64,000 nt of DNA from Flavobacteriales bacterium (GCA_016788295.1 JAEUSY010000005.1:1-64000), one strand, 5' to 3'; shown: positions 8,678 through 17,498, counted from the first letter of the stretch. The notes: generated by a model from the sequence alone, not told the origin. Made by a program: numbers and translations.

Positions 8678-9118
8678 ATGACATTCACCGCACAGATCGA
8701 CGACCTGACCACCGCGCTACGGCACACCCGTTCACGCCTGTTGGCACCGCTTGACCTGCGCCAGCAACAGCTTCCGCGCGATCCGGAGATCTTCGTAGAG
8801 GACACGCTGTACTACGTGATGGATGAGTGGGGCCAGGACCTCCGCGAAAAAGGCCACGTGCTGGAAGAGGACCTCGGCTGGAACGACAGTCGCAATCATT
8901 ATCCACGCTATGTGCTGCGCATGGCGGGTGGCAGCTTGGTGCAACTCCACTTCACCGGTGAATACCCCGCCTCGCTCTACCTCACCATTTCCAAAGGTTT
9001 CCGCCACGGACAGCAGTTCAGTGATGCGCGCCAGGTGCAGATCGACCTGCCGATCACCACGGATGCCAATGTGATCCTGCTGAGCCTGCTGAACGCGCTG
9101 AAGGACACCACCGTTTGA
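8678..9118 (+). CDS. Orphan soluble protein (146 aa)
   Basis: A 146-residue protein without signal peptide or membrane segment. It starts with a helical segment (AQIDDLTTALRHTRSRLLAPLDLRQQQL) and continues with mixed alpha/beta sequence including EDTLYYVMDEWGQDL, YVLRMAGGSLVQLHF and YLTISKGFRHG. I do not recognise a family. The stop lies 10 bases before the SixA-like phosphatase start, so the two are probably co-transcribed. Upstream, ACCATTTG (8666-8673) partly matches the -7 element. Codon use is ordinary for the window. Confidence 0.65.
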   Translation: MTFTAQIDDLTTALRHTRSRLLAPLDLRQQQLPRDPEIFVEDTLYYVMDEWGQDLREKGHVLEEDLGWNDSRNHYPRYVLRMAGGSLVQLHFTGEYPASLYLTISKGFRHGQQFSDARQVQIDLPITTDANVILLSLLNALKDTTV

Positions 9119-9128
9119 ACCCGCTGCC

Positions 9129-9632
9129 ATGCGGACGCTCTACTTCTGCCGGCATGCCAAAAGCAGTTGGGCCGATCCCGGGCAGGCCGACTTCGACCGT
9201 CCGTTGAACGAACGCGGTGAACGCAACGCGGCCTACATGGCCGATCTCTTCAAGGAACGCGGCGAGCCCGTGGAACTTCTGGTCAGCAGCACAGCGGTGC
9301 GCGCGCTCACCACGGCCAAAAAGTTCGCAAAGGCCTTGGGCGTTCGCGAAAGTGAACTCGTTCTTCGTCCGGACCTGTACCACGCGGGTCCCGTCACCAT
9401 TCAACAGGTTGCCGAGCAACTGCCGGCCCATGTGGACCGCGCGCTCTTCTTCGGCCACAACCCCGGCATCACCGAAGTGATCGAGCGCTTGAGCGGCGAG
9501 CCGATCGGAAACCTGCCCACCTGCGGCATGGTGCGCATCGACCTGCCCATTGATAACTGGGCCATGCTCAGTGCGGGCATCGGCACCTTGGTCTGGCTGG
9601 ACTACCCGAAGCGCCACCCGGGACAAGGCTAG
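9129..9632 (+). CDS. SixA-type histidine phosphatase
   Basis: A 167-residue member of the histidine phosphatase superfamily. The N-terminal catalytic motif is LYFCRHAKSSW with the phospho-accepting His9; family members have RHG or, in SixA-like proteins, RHA. Further conserved features are DFDRPLNERGERNA, SSTAVRALTTAKKFA (second Arg of the pocket) and the late His in LFFGHNPGITEVIE. SixA removes phosphate from phosphohistidine in phosphotransfer proteins; close relatives act on other phospho-compounds, so the substrate is uncertain. It sits 10 bases after the orphan gene and its stop nearly touches the convergent gene's stop at 9634. Confidence 0.88.
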   Translation: MRTLYFCRHAKSSWADPGQADFDRPLNERGERNAAYMADLFKERGEPVELLVSSTAVRALTTAKKFAKALGVRESELVLRPDLYHAGPVTIQQVAEQLPAHVDRALFFGHNPGITEVIERLSGEPIGNLPTCGMVRIDLPIDNWAMLSAGIGTLVWLDYPKRHPGQG

Positions 9633-9633
9633 C

Positions 9634-10977
9634 TCATCGCAGCGCCTCGCGGTAAAGCGTCCGCGTCTGCAAGGAACCCGGCACACGATACACGTAGTAG
9701 GCATGTCCCGCGTGCACTTGCACTTCCTCTGGTGAAGCGTGTGTGAGCATGCGCACAGGACCAAGCGCTCCGGTACGTACATCCACTTCGCGCAGCCAAC
9801 AACGAATGCCTTGTGCGAAGAGCGCGTAGATGCGATCGTCGTGCACATCGTGCAGAAGACGCTGCTTCCAGTGGCGCTCGTTGTGGTGGGTCAGCGGCAC
9901 ATCGGCCAAAGGCTCAAGCGATGCGGTGAACGGCCTGATGCGCTCCTTGTAATGATCGAAGACGCGAAGCGTATCATGTACCACGAAGAGCGGTGCGTAG
10001 GGCACACGGTAGTAGATGTCGTGACTGAAGCCGGTCATGAACCCGGCCACCACTTCACGATCAAGTCCGGTGCGCAGGGCAATGTCACTGGCGATCACCT
10101 TATCGCGTCCGCTCATGTACTTGTATTGGCTGCGGAAGAGCTCGAGCAGGAACTCATCCACCACGGAGCAAACGAGCAATGCGGAATCACGCTTGGGGTC
10201 GTACGCAATGTGATCGAACGCAGGGTACTCTGCATTCAGGTTGTTGCCCAGCAATAGACCTTGTATACTGTCCGTCCAGGGTAGCACGGCCTTGTGGAGC
10301 GTAGCCAGGTCCACCTGTTGCAGGGCCAATCCATCCCCCTGCAACTGCGCGTACCAGCCCATCGTGCGACCCTCCACCAAGGGGCGCTGGGCATGATCGG
10401 AAAGAAGTCCGCACACTTCACCGGGAAGGCGCACCGAGCTCCGTTCGTTGAAGAGGGTATCCAGCAAATACAATCGACCACCACGATACACGGTGGCCCC
10501 TGCCTCCTGCTCGGAATGCCAGAGGCGCTTCTGCTCGTACACCAGCACCCACAGGCCTTCATCGTTCACCAGGTAATCGCCCACATGCAGGTCGTTACGC
10601 TGGAAGACCACTTCGGGCGCCGGCCTGCGCACATCCACAATACCCAGTTCTACCACCTTCTGTTCCAAGCGAAGCACCAAGGGACCGATCTCCGGCCAGC
10701 CGTTAAAGGCGACCGCATGTGTAAGCGTCAGGTAGCTCACGTGCGAAACCACCAAGGAACACGGGGCACACTCGCCGAGCGTGATGCTGAAGCGTCCCTC
10801 GGTATCGGTGGTGGTAGCGACCGCCTGGCCAATCACCGTGATGTGCGCGCTGGGAATGGGGCGCTCATCCACCGCATCAAGTACGCGACCATGCAGCAAC
10901 CTTTGTTGCGCATCGGCCGTCTTGTTCAAGAGGACGATGGCCAGCAGGCAAGAAAGGATATGGAGCATGCGTTCCAT
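9634..10977 (-). CDS. Secreted carboxypeptidase-regulatory-like domain protein
   Basis: About 447 residues. The start at 10977 gives a signal peptide (MERMLHILSCLLAIVLLNK, cleavage near ADAQQ); a longer reading would overlap the J-domain gene. Residues 25-110 form a CarboxypepD_reg-like Ig fold (LHGRVLDAVDERPIPSAHITV, TDTEGRFSI), the module at the N-terminus of many SusC/TonB-type and surface proteins. The rest is beta-rich with hints of repeated blades (VVDEFLLELF, PLFVVHDTLRVFDHY, RIYALFAQGIRCWL) and may be a propeller. There is no obvious T9SS tail. It is probably periplasmic or at the outer membrane, with unknown function. A minus-strand TATCTTAC lies at 10988-10995, 10 bases before the ATG. 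Confidence 0.75.
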   Translation of the reverse strand: MERMLHILSCLLAIVLLNKTADAQQRLLHGRVLDAVDERPIPSAHITVIGQAVATTTDTEGRFSITLGECAPCSLVVSHVSYLTLTHAVAFNGWPEIGPLVLRLEQKVVELGIVDVRRPAPEVVFQRNDLHVGDYLVNDEGLWVLVYEQKRLWHSEQEAGATVYRGGRLYLLDTLFNERSSVRLPGEVCGLLSDHAQRPLVEGRTMGWYAQLQGDGLALQQVDLATLHKAVLPWTDSIQGLLLGNNLNAEYPAFDHIAYDPKRDSALLVCSVVDEFLLELFRSQYKYMSGRDKVIASDIALRTGLDREVVAGFMTGFSHDIYYRVPYAPLFVVHDTLRVFDHYKERIRPFTASLEPLADVPLTHHNERHWKQRLLHDVHDDRIYALFAQGIRCWLREVDVRTGALGPVRMLTHASPEEVQVHAGHAYYVYRVPGSLQTRTLYREALR

Positions 10978-11059
10978 GTGCGCACTGGTAAGATACACCA
11001 GGCACCCGGATCGCATAACGTGACCTTCAGGAAGCGGTGGCATTGAACTCAAGAACGGC

Positions 11060-11545
11060 ATGGCCACACCACTCCGATATGACCACTACATCGTGTTGGG
11101 CGTGGCCCGCGATGCCGGCCGTTCGGAGATCAAGCGGGCCTATCGTGAACGCGTGAAGCTGTGGCACCCGGACCGCAACCATAGCCCGAAAGCGGCTGAA
11201 GTGTTCGGCGCGGTTCATGAGGCCTATCGCGTGCTAAGCGAGCCCACGCTGCGCGAAGCCTATGATCTGCGCTTGCAAGGGTATCGATCAGCGAGCGCTC
11301 AGCCGGCCAATGAGACAGTTCCACATCATCGACCTCGGACACGTGTTGATCGGGAGGCCGACCTTCCTGTGAACCGCTTCGCCTTCATCGGCTTGCATGT
11401 GACCGGGCTGCTGTTCGGCACCATGCTCATACTCGGTATTCTGATCGGCATTGTGTTCTTCAGCTGGCCGAGCTACTTCATCGTATTCTGCGCACCGGGC
11501 GTGGCCGTTCTTCCCGACAGTATTGCCGGGTTGCGCGTGAAGTAA
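11060..11545 (+). CDS. J-domain protein with C-terminal membrane segment
   Basis: A 161-residue protein. Residues 5-70 are a DnaJ J domain: YDHYIVLGVARDAGRSEIKRAYRE and the diagnostic HPD at 36-38, followed by the AYRVLSEPTLREAYD helix. The J domain stimulates the ATPase of DnaK-type Hsp70. There is no Gly/Phe region, zinc finger or substrate-binding domain. The C-terminal half carries one or two hydrophobic segments (LLFGTMLILGILIGIVFF and FIVFCAPGVAVL). It is therefore a membrane-tethered type III J protein, perhaps recruiting DnaK to the inner membrane. It is divergent from the 10977 gene. Confidence 0.85.
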   Translation: MATPLRYDHYIVLGVARDAGRSEIKRAYRERVKLWHPDRNHSPKAAEVFGAVHEAYRVLSEPTLREAYDLRLQGYRSASAQPANETVPHHRPRTRVDREADLPVNRFAFIGLHVTGLLFGTMLILGILIGIVFFSWPSYFIVFCAPGVAVLPDSIAGLRVK

Positions 11546-11554
11546 AGCAGGGTA

Positions 11555-12625
11555 TTAGACCACTGGAACGATCCAGCCATGCTGATCGGCCCGGCGTCCT
11601 CGGCGCACATCGTCCAACACCTGACCCACATGGTTGGCAAGCTTACGCTCACCCACTTCAGCCAGCTTGAACTCCTGATCGCCGAAGGCGATGCTCGCGA
11701 TGTGCGCAATGGTGGCGGCCGTACCCGCACCGAATGCGGAGATCAGGCGTCCATTGCGCGCAGCGATCTCGATCTCTTCCACCGAAACACGGCGCTCCTC
11801 CACACGGATGCCTTCATCCTTGGCGATCTGGATGATGCTATCCCGCGTTACACCACGCAGGATGGTTCCATCGAGCGCGGGCGTTACAAGTGTACCGTCG
11901 ATGTTGAAGAACACGTTCATGGTGCCGCTCTCCTCCACGTACTGGTGCGTAAGGCCGTCGGTCCAGATCAACTGGTGGAAACCCTGGTCCTGGCCCATTT
12001 TCGCGGGATAGAGACCACCGGCATAGTTGCCACCGCACTTCGCCTCGCCGGTACCACCGGGAAACGCACGGCTGTAGGTGGTCTCGATCTTCACGCGCAC
12101 GGCCTCATTGTAATAGGCGCGCACCGGGCAGGTGAAGATGATGAAGCGGTAGCCCTCACTGGGGCGCACACCGATGTACTCGTCGGTGGCGTACATGAAG
12201 GGACGGATGTATAGCGAAGCCTCATCGCCCGTGGGGATCCAGTCCTGGTCCAGCTTCACCAATTCCACCAGCGCCTCCAGGAAAAGGTCCTCGGGAATGG
12301 TGGGCATGCACATGCGCGTGGCACTGCGGTTCATGCGCGCAATGTTCTGCTGGGGGCGGAACAGGTTCACATGTCCATCGGCGGTGCGGTAGGCCTTCAG
12401 CCCCTCGAAAATGGTCTGGCTGTAATGAAGCACCAGCGCCGCGGGGCTCATCCGCAGATCGGCGAAGGGTTGGATCTTGGGTGCCCCCCAAGCGCCATCC
12501 ACATAGTCCATCACGAACATATGGTCGCTGAAGACACGGCCGAACTTGATGTTCTCGAGGTCGGTCTCCGGTAAACGGGACCGCTCGGTTCGCTGGATCG
12601 CTATCTTTTGCCCGGTCGTGATCAT
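11555..12625 (-). CDS. ilvE: Branched-chain amino acid aminotransferase
   Basis: A 356-residue PLP fold type IV aminotransferase that interconverts leucine, isoleucine or valine with their 2-oxo acids using 2-oxoglutarate. Family marks are FEGLKAYR, YIRPFMYATDEYIGV, and the PLP-binding lysine Lys196 in GEAKCGGNYAGGLYP, plus EESGTMNVFF, the cofactor-phosphate region. Length and motifs fit the long (eukaryote/BCAT-like) form rather than the shorter E. coli type. Start at 12625 follows a perfect -7 box (TACCTTTG, minus strand, 12653-12660); an upstream in-frame start would cross it. It is divergent from recQ. Confidence 0.95.
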   Translation of the reverse strand: MITTGQKIAIQRTERSRLPETDLENIKFGRVFSDHMFVMDYVDGAWGAPKIQPFADLRMSPAALVLHYSQTIFEGLKAYRTADGHVNLFRPQQNIARMNRSATRMCMPTIPEDLFLEALVELVKLDQDWIPTGDEASLYIRPFMYATDEYIGVRPSEGYRFIIFTCPVRAYYNEAVRVKIETTYSRAFPGGTGEAKCGGNYAGGLYPAKMGQDQGFHQLIWTDGLTHQYVEESGTMNVFFNIDGTLVTPALDGTILRGVTRDSIIQIAKDEGIRVEERRVSVEEIEIAARNGRLISAFGAGTAATIAHIASIAFGDQEFKLAEVGERKLANHVGQVLDDVRRGRRADQHGWIVPVV

Positions 12626-12652
12626 GGATGCCTGGTATTCGGGGGATGGGAA

Positions 12653-12660
12653 CAAAGGTA
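12653..12660 (-). promoter_or_regulatory. -7 element for ilvE
   Basis: The minus strand reads TACCTTTG, a perfect match to TAnnTTTG, 27 bases before the ilvE ATG. No TTG lies at the ideal spacing. This decides the ilvE start. Confidence 0.55.
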
Positions 12661-12716
12661 ACCGTTCGCTTTGGAGGCCTCGGGGCGCAATGTAGCAGCC
12701 ACAGACAGTTGGACAA

Positions 12717-14540
12717 ATGACGAGCAGCCCGCCCCCATCCACCCCCAAAGACATCCACGAGGTGCTGCGGGAGCATTGGGGTTACACGCTGTTCAGGCCG
12801 GTACAGGAAGAGGTGATCCGCTCCGTGATGAGCGGCCGGGACACGCTGGCGTTACTTCCTACAGGCGGTGGCAAGAGCATCTGTTTTCAGGTACCTGCGC
12901 TGGCCACCGGACGCCTGTGCCTGGTGATCTCCCCCCTCATTGCGCTGATGAAGGACCAAGTGGAACGCCTGAAACGGATGGGCATACCGGCACGGGCCGT
13001 CACCTCGGCCATGTCGCACGCCGAGATCGACAACACCTTGGAGAGCGCCGCCGTCGGCCGCCTATCCTTTCTCTATGTATCGCCGGAGCGATTGGCCAGC
13101 GAACTGTTCCAGGCCCGGTTGCCACGTATGCCCATCGGCCTGATCGCGGTGGACGAGGCGCACTGCATATCGCAATGGGGATATGACTTCAGGCCAAGCT
13201 ATCTAAGGATACAGGAACTGCGTGAACGACTGCCGGGCATCCCCGTGCTCGCTCTTACGGCCACCGCCACCCCCCAAGTGGCCACGGATATCATGGAGAA
13301 GCTCGGATTCGGGGCACCCCATGCCATTCGCGGCAATTTCCATCGGCCCGAACTTGTGCTATGGGTAAGCCAAGGCGAGGACCGGCACGGCCGCCTGCTG
13401 AAAGTGCTGCGTAACATCCCGGGCACGGCCATCGTGTACGTGCGCGAGCGTCGGGCCACCACGCGCATAGCGGACTTCCTTCGCGACCAAGGCATTGCGG
13501 CCAGCGCATACCACGCCGGGCTCACCACCGAGCAGCGCGATACCATTCAACAGGAATGGACCACCGGCATCACCCGCTGCGTGGTGGCCACCAACGCCTT
13601 CGGCATGGGCATCGATAAGAGCGATGTGCGTTGTGTTGTCCACTTGGAACCTCCACCCGATCTCGAGAGCTACTACCAGGAGGCCGGCCGCGGCGGACGC
13701 GATGGCAAGACCGCTCACGCCTTTTTACTGACCGGCCCGGGCGATGCCGAGAAATTGCAGGAGCGCGTGCAGCGCGGTTTCCCCACCTTGGAAGAGGTGC
13801 GCCGTGTGTACCAGGCCTTTGCCAACGAACACCGGATAGCCGTGGGATCGGCATCGCTGGAGAGCTACGACCTTGACCTGCCCGCACTGGCCAAACGCTG
13901 CGGACTGACCGCGAGCACAACGGCTGCTGCGCTCAAGACCCTGGAGCTCGATGGGAAGGTGGCACTTACCGAAGGAGCACGTACACCATCGCGTGTGCTG
14001 ATCCTGGCCGATCAAAAGGTGATCTACCACTTACGCGTGAACGACCGACGTTTCGGGCCGGTGCTGGAAGCCTTGCTGCGGGCCTATGGTGGGCTGTACG
14101 AAGAGCCCGTACTGATCGAGGAACCGCGCCTCGCACGACTGCTGGAAACCACGACAGAGAAGCTAGTGAAGCTGCTGAAAGAGCTTGATAAGCAACGTGT
14201 GCTCGTGTATCGACCGCGCAGTGATGCACCACGCGTAACGCTGTTGACCCCTCGCCTGGATGCCGACCGCATGACGCTCGATCCCGCTGCACACCGCGAC
14301 CGACTGCAACGCGCACAGGACCGTATGAACGCGATGCTGGCCTACGTGAAGGGCACTGAATGCCGCATGCGCATGCTGCTCCGGTACTTCGGCGAACCCA
14401 TGGAACAGGACTGTGGAAATTGCGATCGCTGCGCAGGCCGAAAGCCGACCACCGCGGCCGAACGAGCCCAGTATCCGCTCCCTGACCAAGTGACCACCGT
14501 GGCCGAAATGCGCGCCTTCTTCGATGAGCACAGTGAGTAG
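12717..14540 (+). CDS. recQ: RecQ-family ATP-dependent DNA helicase
   Basis: A 607-residue 3'-5' superfamily 2 helicase for recombination and repair. Motif 0 (YTLFRPVQEEVI), Walker A TGGGKS (49-54), DEAH (146-149) followed by the RecQ signature CISQWGYDFRPSY, and motif VI (QEAGRGGRDG) are all visible. The architecture after the helicase core is notable. A winged-helix-like region (SYDLDLPALAKRCGLTAST) comes first, and the Cys cluster that should bind zinc (Cys549, 566, 569, 572) is at the extreme C-terminus instead of right after the helicase core. There is no HRDC domain. Its 3' end overlaps the start of the mpg gene by 17 bases, so the two are translationally linked. Confidence 0.93.
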   Translation: MTSSPPPSTPKDIHEVLREHWGYTLFRPVQEEVIRSVMSGRDTLALLPTGGGKSICFQVPALATGRLCLVISPLIALMKDQVERLKRMGIPARAVTSAMSHAEIDNTLESAAVGRLSFLYVSPERLASELFQARLPRMPIGLIAVDEAHCISQWGYDFRPSYLRIQELRERLPGIPVLALTATATPQVATDIMEKLGFGAPHAIRGNFHRPELVLWVSQGEDRHGRLLKVLRNIPGTAIVYVRERRATTRIADFLRDQGIAASAYHAGLTTEQRDTIQQEWTTGITRCVVATNAFGMGIDKSDVRCVVHLEPPPDLESYYQEAGRGGRDGKTAHAFLLTGPGDAEKLQERVQRGFPTLEEVRRVYQAFANEHRIAVGSASLESYDLDLPALAKRCGLTASTTAAALKTLELDGKVALTEGARTPSRVLILADQKVIYHLRVNDRRFGPVLEALLRAYGGLYEEPVLIEEPRLARLLETTTEKLVKLLKELDKQRVLVYRPRSDAPRVTLLTPRLDADRMTLDPAAHRDRLQRAQDRMNAMLAYVKGTECRMRMLLRYFGEPMEQDCGNCDRCAGRKPTTAAERAQYPLPDQVTTVAEMRAFFDEHSE

Positions 14541-15171
14541 CGACAGCACCGTGCTGCGCGGCAGAAGCTTGCCACGCGCGTTTTATCTGCGGAACAATGT
14601 GATAGACATCGCCAACGATCTGCTTGGCAAACTACTGATCACCCGTTTCAACGACGAGCTCACTGGAGGCCTTATCACCGAAACGGAGGCCTATGCCGGT
14701 GTGAACGACCGGGCATCGCATGCGTTCGGTGGTCGACGCACGCTGCGGAACGAGCCGATGTATGCCATGGGCGGAACGATCTATGTGTACCTCTGCTATG
14801 GCATCCATCACCTGTTCAATGTGGTAACGCACCAAGAGGACGAACCACATGCCGTACTGGTCAGAGGCATCCATCCGATCATTGGCATGGACATCATCGA
14901 ACAGCGACGCGCACCTGCCTGCCCCACCACCAATGGCCCGGGCACGCTGACCACGGCATTGGGCATTCGCACGCAGCACTCTGGCCTCGACCTGTTGAAC
15001 GGACCGATCGGTATCGAGGACATCGGCATCATTCTCAAGGAACAGGACATCGTTGTGGGGCCACGGATCGGCGTGGACTACGCCGGAGCCGACGCCGCAT
15101 TGCCGTATCGCTTTCGCGTAGCACCTTCGCGCCTCCGACTTGAACCAGAACGATGGGCACTCCACGCGTGA
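14524..15171 (+). CDS. mpg: DNA-3-methyladenine glycosylase (AAG/MPG family)
   Basis: A 215-residue base-excision repair enzyme that flips out and removes alkylated purines. It is related to human AAG and Bacillus Aag, not to E. coli Tag or AlkA. Family features are LARDLLGK-like IANDLLGKLL, the catalytic Glu in TETEAYAGVNDRASHAFGG, YAMGGTIYVYLCYGIHHLFNVV and NGPGTLTTALGI. It overlaps the end of recQ by 17 bases and the start of fmt by 19, making a compact repair/translation run. The start at 14524 is the only ATG that keeps the N-terminal LPRAFYLRNN region complete with a short leader. Confidence 0.94.
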   Translation: MSTVSSDSTVLRGRSLPRAFYLRNNVIDIANDLLGKLLITRFNDELTGGLITETEAYAGVNDRASHAFGGRRTLRNEPMYAMGGTIYVYLCYGIHHLFNVVTHQEDEPHAVLVRGIHPIIGMDIIEQRRAPACPTTNGPGTLTTALGIRTQHSGLDLLNGPIGIEDIGIILKEQDIVVGPRIGVDYAGADAALPYRFRVAPSRLRLEPERWALHA

Positions 15172-16124
15172 TCTTCATGGGTACTCCGGGCTTTGCCGTG
15201 GGCACCCTCGACGCCTTGGTGGCAGCAGGCATTGAAGTGGCCGCTGTGGTCACCGCTCCCGATAAGCCTGCGGGTCGTGGTCGCCAACTCCGCATGTCGG
15301 CTGTAAAAGAACGAGCGTTGGAACTGGGCCTTCCCGTACTTCAACCCGAGCGCCTGCGTGATCCGGCATTCCTTGCGGAGCTCGACCACTTCGCAGCAAA
15401 ACTCTACGTGGTCGTGGCCTTCCGCATGCTCCCCGAAGTGGTGTGGACGAAACCTGCTTTGGGCACTGTGAACCTGCACGCCTCGCTCCTGCCCCAATAC
15501 CGTGGTGCCGCGCCGATCAACTGGGCGCTCATCAATGGCGAAGCGCATACCGGTGTCACCACCTTCCTCATCAGTCACGAGATCGACACCGGTGATCTGC
15601 TCCTACAGGAAACCGTGGACATCACCCCCGACATGAACGCGGGCGAACTGCACGATGAGCTCATGCGGACCGGCTCCGCCCTGATGGTGCGTACCGTAGA
15701 AGGCCTGCACAGCGGCCACCTGAAGGGCAGTCCCCAACAGGTTGCGCAACAGGAACCGCTGAGGAGCGCGCCGAAGATCCATCCACCAGACCTTTTGCTG
15801 GACCCTGCATGGACCTCACAACGTTTCCACGACCATGTACGCGGTATGAGCCCCTTTCCCGGGTCGTGGCTGCGCCTGCACCTCGATGATCGCGCGCCTG
15901 TCCATTTCAAGGTCCTGCGCACAAGACCGACCACGGACCATGTAGATGTTGAAGCAGGCACTGTTCGCCTGGTAAAAGGACAACTGTTCCTGGCCTGCAG
16001 CGATAGGTGGATCGAACTGCTGGAGTTACAGCCTGAAGGCAAGCGCCGCATGATGGCCGACGAGTTCGTCCGGGGCCTACAACAGGTGCAACGCATTTAC
16101 GTGTCGGCCGGAAAGATCGACTGA
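15153..16124 (+). CDS. fmt: Methionyl-tRNA formyltransferase
   Basis: A 323-residue enzyme that formylates initiator Met-tRNA with 10-formyltetrahydrofolate. The catalytic triad is conserved at the same positions as in E. coli: Asn107 and His109 in VNLHASLLPQYRGAAPINWAL, and Asp145 in SHEIDTGDLL. The N-terminal Rossmann strand IFMGTPGFAVGTL and the flexible loop APDKPAGRG are intact. The C-terminal OB-fold domain that binds tRNA spans about 210-315. It overlaps the glycosylase gene, so translation coupling is likely. No def (deformylase) gene is nearby. Confidence 0.96.
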   Translation: MGTPRVIFMGTPGFAVGTLDALVAAGIEVAAVVTAPDKPAGRGRQLRMSAVKERALELGLPVLQPERLRDPAFLAELDHFAAKLYVVVAFRMLPEVVWTKPALGTVNLHASLLPQYRGAAPINWALINGEAHTGVTTFLISHEIDTGDLLLQETVDITPDMNAGELHDELMRTGSALMVRTVEGLHSGHLKGSPQQVAQQEPLRSAPKIHPPDLLLDPAWTSQRFHDHVRGMSPFPGSWLRLHLDDRAPVHFKVLRTRPTTDHVDVEAGTVRLVKGQLFLACSDRWIELLELQPEGKRRMMADEFVRGLQQVQRIYVSAGKID

Positions 16125-16363
16125 CGGGCGTCATCGAAGGGGCAGTGCACGCACGATTTCCGTTGGACCAACGTTTGTCATTTTCCGTTCGACCGGTTTT
16201 CTGAAACCCTTGCTGGGGGCGGGATACAGGCGCACTTATCAACAAACCTCCTGATTTTTCAACATTCGCAGCGCAGACCGCCGGAAACCCTTGACAGCAC
16301 TGGATCCGCAGATACATTTGCCCACGAGTTCACTAACAAAACCAAACTCAAACACACACTATC
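16125..16363. other. Intergenic region with HU promoter and leader
   Basis: About 240 bases without a credible gene between fmt and the HU gene. The first 165 bases show no clear feature. The remainder holds the HU promoter and an A/C-rich leader (ACAAAACCAAACTCAAACACACACT before the ATG, given here as composition) typical of highly expressed Bacteroidota genes. Confidence 0.6.
16291..16320 (+). promoter_or_regulatory. Strong Bacteroidota promoter for HU
   Basis: TTGACA at 16291-16296 and TACATTTG at 16313-16320. Between TTG and TA there are exactly 19 bases, the ideal spacing of the Bacteroidota -33/-7 promoter. The gene start is 43 bases downstream. This is the best promoter match in the window. 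Confidence 0.8.
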
Positions 16364-16642
16364 ATGGGCTTGAACAAAGCTGAATTGATCGAGGCGATCG
16401 CCGCTGATGCGAAGATCTCGAAGGCTGATGCGAAGCGTGCTCTGGACGCTTTCGTGACCAGCACCACCAAGGCGCTGAAGAAAGGTGAGCGCGTTGCCCT
16501 CGTTGGCTTCGGCACCTTCTCCATCACCAAGCGCGCTGCCCGCAAAGGCCGTAACCCCCAGACCGGCAAAGAGATCAAGATCGCTGCCAAGAAGGTGGTG
16601 AAGTTCAAAGCTGGCGCCGACCTGCAGAACAAAGTGAAGTAA
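16364..16642 (+). CDS. HU-family DNA-binding protein
   Basis: A 92-residue nucleoid protein. It has the N-terminal helices ([28 protein letters not shown]), the saddle ([14 protein letters not shown]) and the DNA-gripping beta arm with the family core [14 protein letters not shown], followed by [18 protein letters not shown] dimers bend and compact DNA. A consensus promoter lies upstream and a strong rho-independent terminator downstream, so it is an independent, probably abundant transcript. Two other genes nearby (17535 and 22010) carry histone-like Lys/Ala tails. Confidence 0.95.
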   Translation: MGLNKAELIEAIAADAKISKADAKRALDAFVTSTTKALKKGERVALVGFGTFSITKRAARKGRNPQTGKEIKIAAKKVVKFKAGADLQNKVK

Positions 16643-16660
16643 GCATCCGCTTACGGAACG

Positions 16661-16695
16661 GAAAGTCCCCTGCCTCGGCGGGGGACTTTCTTTTT
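16661..16695 (+). terminator. Rho-independent terminator after HU
   Basis: Arms GAAAGTCCCC (16661-16670) and GGGGACTTTC (16681-16690) pair perfectly around a 10-base loop, followed by TTTTT. Confidence 0.9.
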
Positions 16696-16717
16696 GTGAG
16701 GCCCCATACCGTTCTCC

Positions 16718-17401
16718 ATGACCGACCAAGAGCTCTACGAACAGCTGTCCGCGTTCGTCTCGGACAACAAGCGCGAACTGTTCGACCGCCTTGCACCACA
16801 GCGCACGCGCCACATCACCGCTGTGCTGGAGGATATCTATCAACCGCACAACGCCAGTGCCGTGGTGCGTACCTGCGACCTGCTCGGAATCCAGGACCTG
16901 CACATTGTGGAGAACAGGAACAAGTTCACGGTTAGCCCGGACGTAACGCTCGGCTCATCGAAATGGGTGGATATGCACCGCTACCGTGAACAGGGCGACA
17001 ACACCCAGCGCTGTATCGACCGGTTACGGGCACAGGGTTATGCGATCGTAGTGACATCGCCACGAGCCGAGAACGTGACCCCGCAGACCATTCCGTTGGA
17101 CAAGCCGTTGGCCTTCTGCTTCGGCACCGAGCTCACCGGCGCCAGTGATCTGCTCATGCAGCAGGCCGATATCGGGCTCCGTATCCCGATGTACGGCTTC
17201 ACCGAGAGCTACAACATCTCCGTATCCGCGGCCATTGTGCTCTACACCGTGATGGAAAGATTGCGCGCGAGCGAGGTTCCCTGGCAACTTGATGCGGCAT
17301 CGCTGGCTTCACTGAAACTGGGCTGGGCGCGCAAGGTGGTACACAGCGCCGCGCATCTCGAGCAACGGTTCAAGGACGATGCGGCTCGCGCGGAAGGATG
17401 A
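16718..17401 (+). CDS. trmH: TrmH-family tRNA 2'-O-methyltransferase (SPOUT)
   Basis: A 227-residue SPOUT methyltransferase that probably methylates the 2'-O of guanosine 18 in tRNA D-loops using S-adenosylmethionine. The three SpoU motifs are visible: motif 1 HNASAVVRTCDLLGI, motif 2 LAFCFGTELTGAS, and motif 3 IPMYGFTESYNISVSAAIVLY, which forms the trefoil knot and cofactor site. The N-terminal helix (ELYEQLSAFVSDNKRELFDRL) and C-terminal extension fit TrmH rather than RlmB. It follows the HU terminator and is transcribed separately. The exact target nucleoside is inferred from family resemblance. Confidence 0.88.
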   Translation: MTDQELYEQLSAFVSDNKRELFDRLAPQRTRHITAVLEDIYQPHNASAVVRTCDLLGIQDLHIVENRNKFTVSPDVTLGSSKWVDMHRYREQGDNTQRCIDRLRAQGYAIVVTSPRAENVTPQTIPLDKPLAFCFGTELTGASDLLMQQADIGLRIPMYGFTESYNISVSAAIVLYTVMERLRASEVPWQLDAASLASLKLGWARKVVHSAAHLEQRFKDDAARAEG

Positions 17402-17461
17402 GCAGGACCTTGATCACGCGATGTCGAACAAGAGCCGATCTTGACAGGATACGGTTGAGAA

Positions 17462-17498
17462 GTGCAACACTGCGCGCACAATGCGCGTTGCAATGCAC
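17462..17498. repeat. Dyad-symmetric element upstream of bTHX
   Basis: An imperfect inverted repeat: GTGCA at 17462-17466 pairs with TGCAC at 17494-17498, and an inner CGCGCA pairs with TGCGCG around a CAA loop. It sits just before TACTTTG (17502-17508), a one-base-short variant of the -7 box. It could be an operator or, if transcribed, a leader hairpin. Confidence 0.4.
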
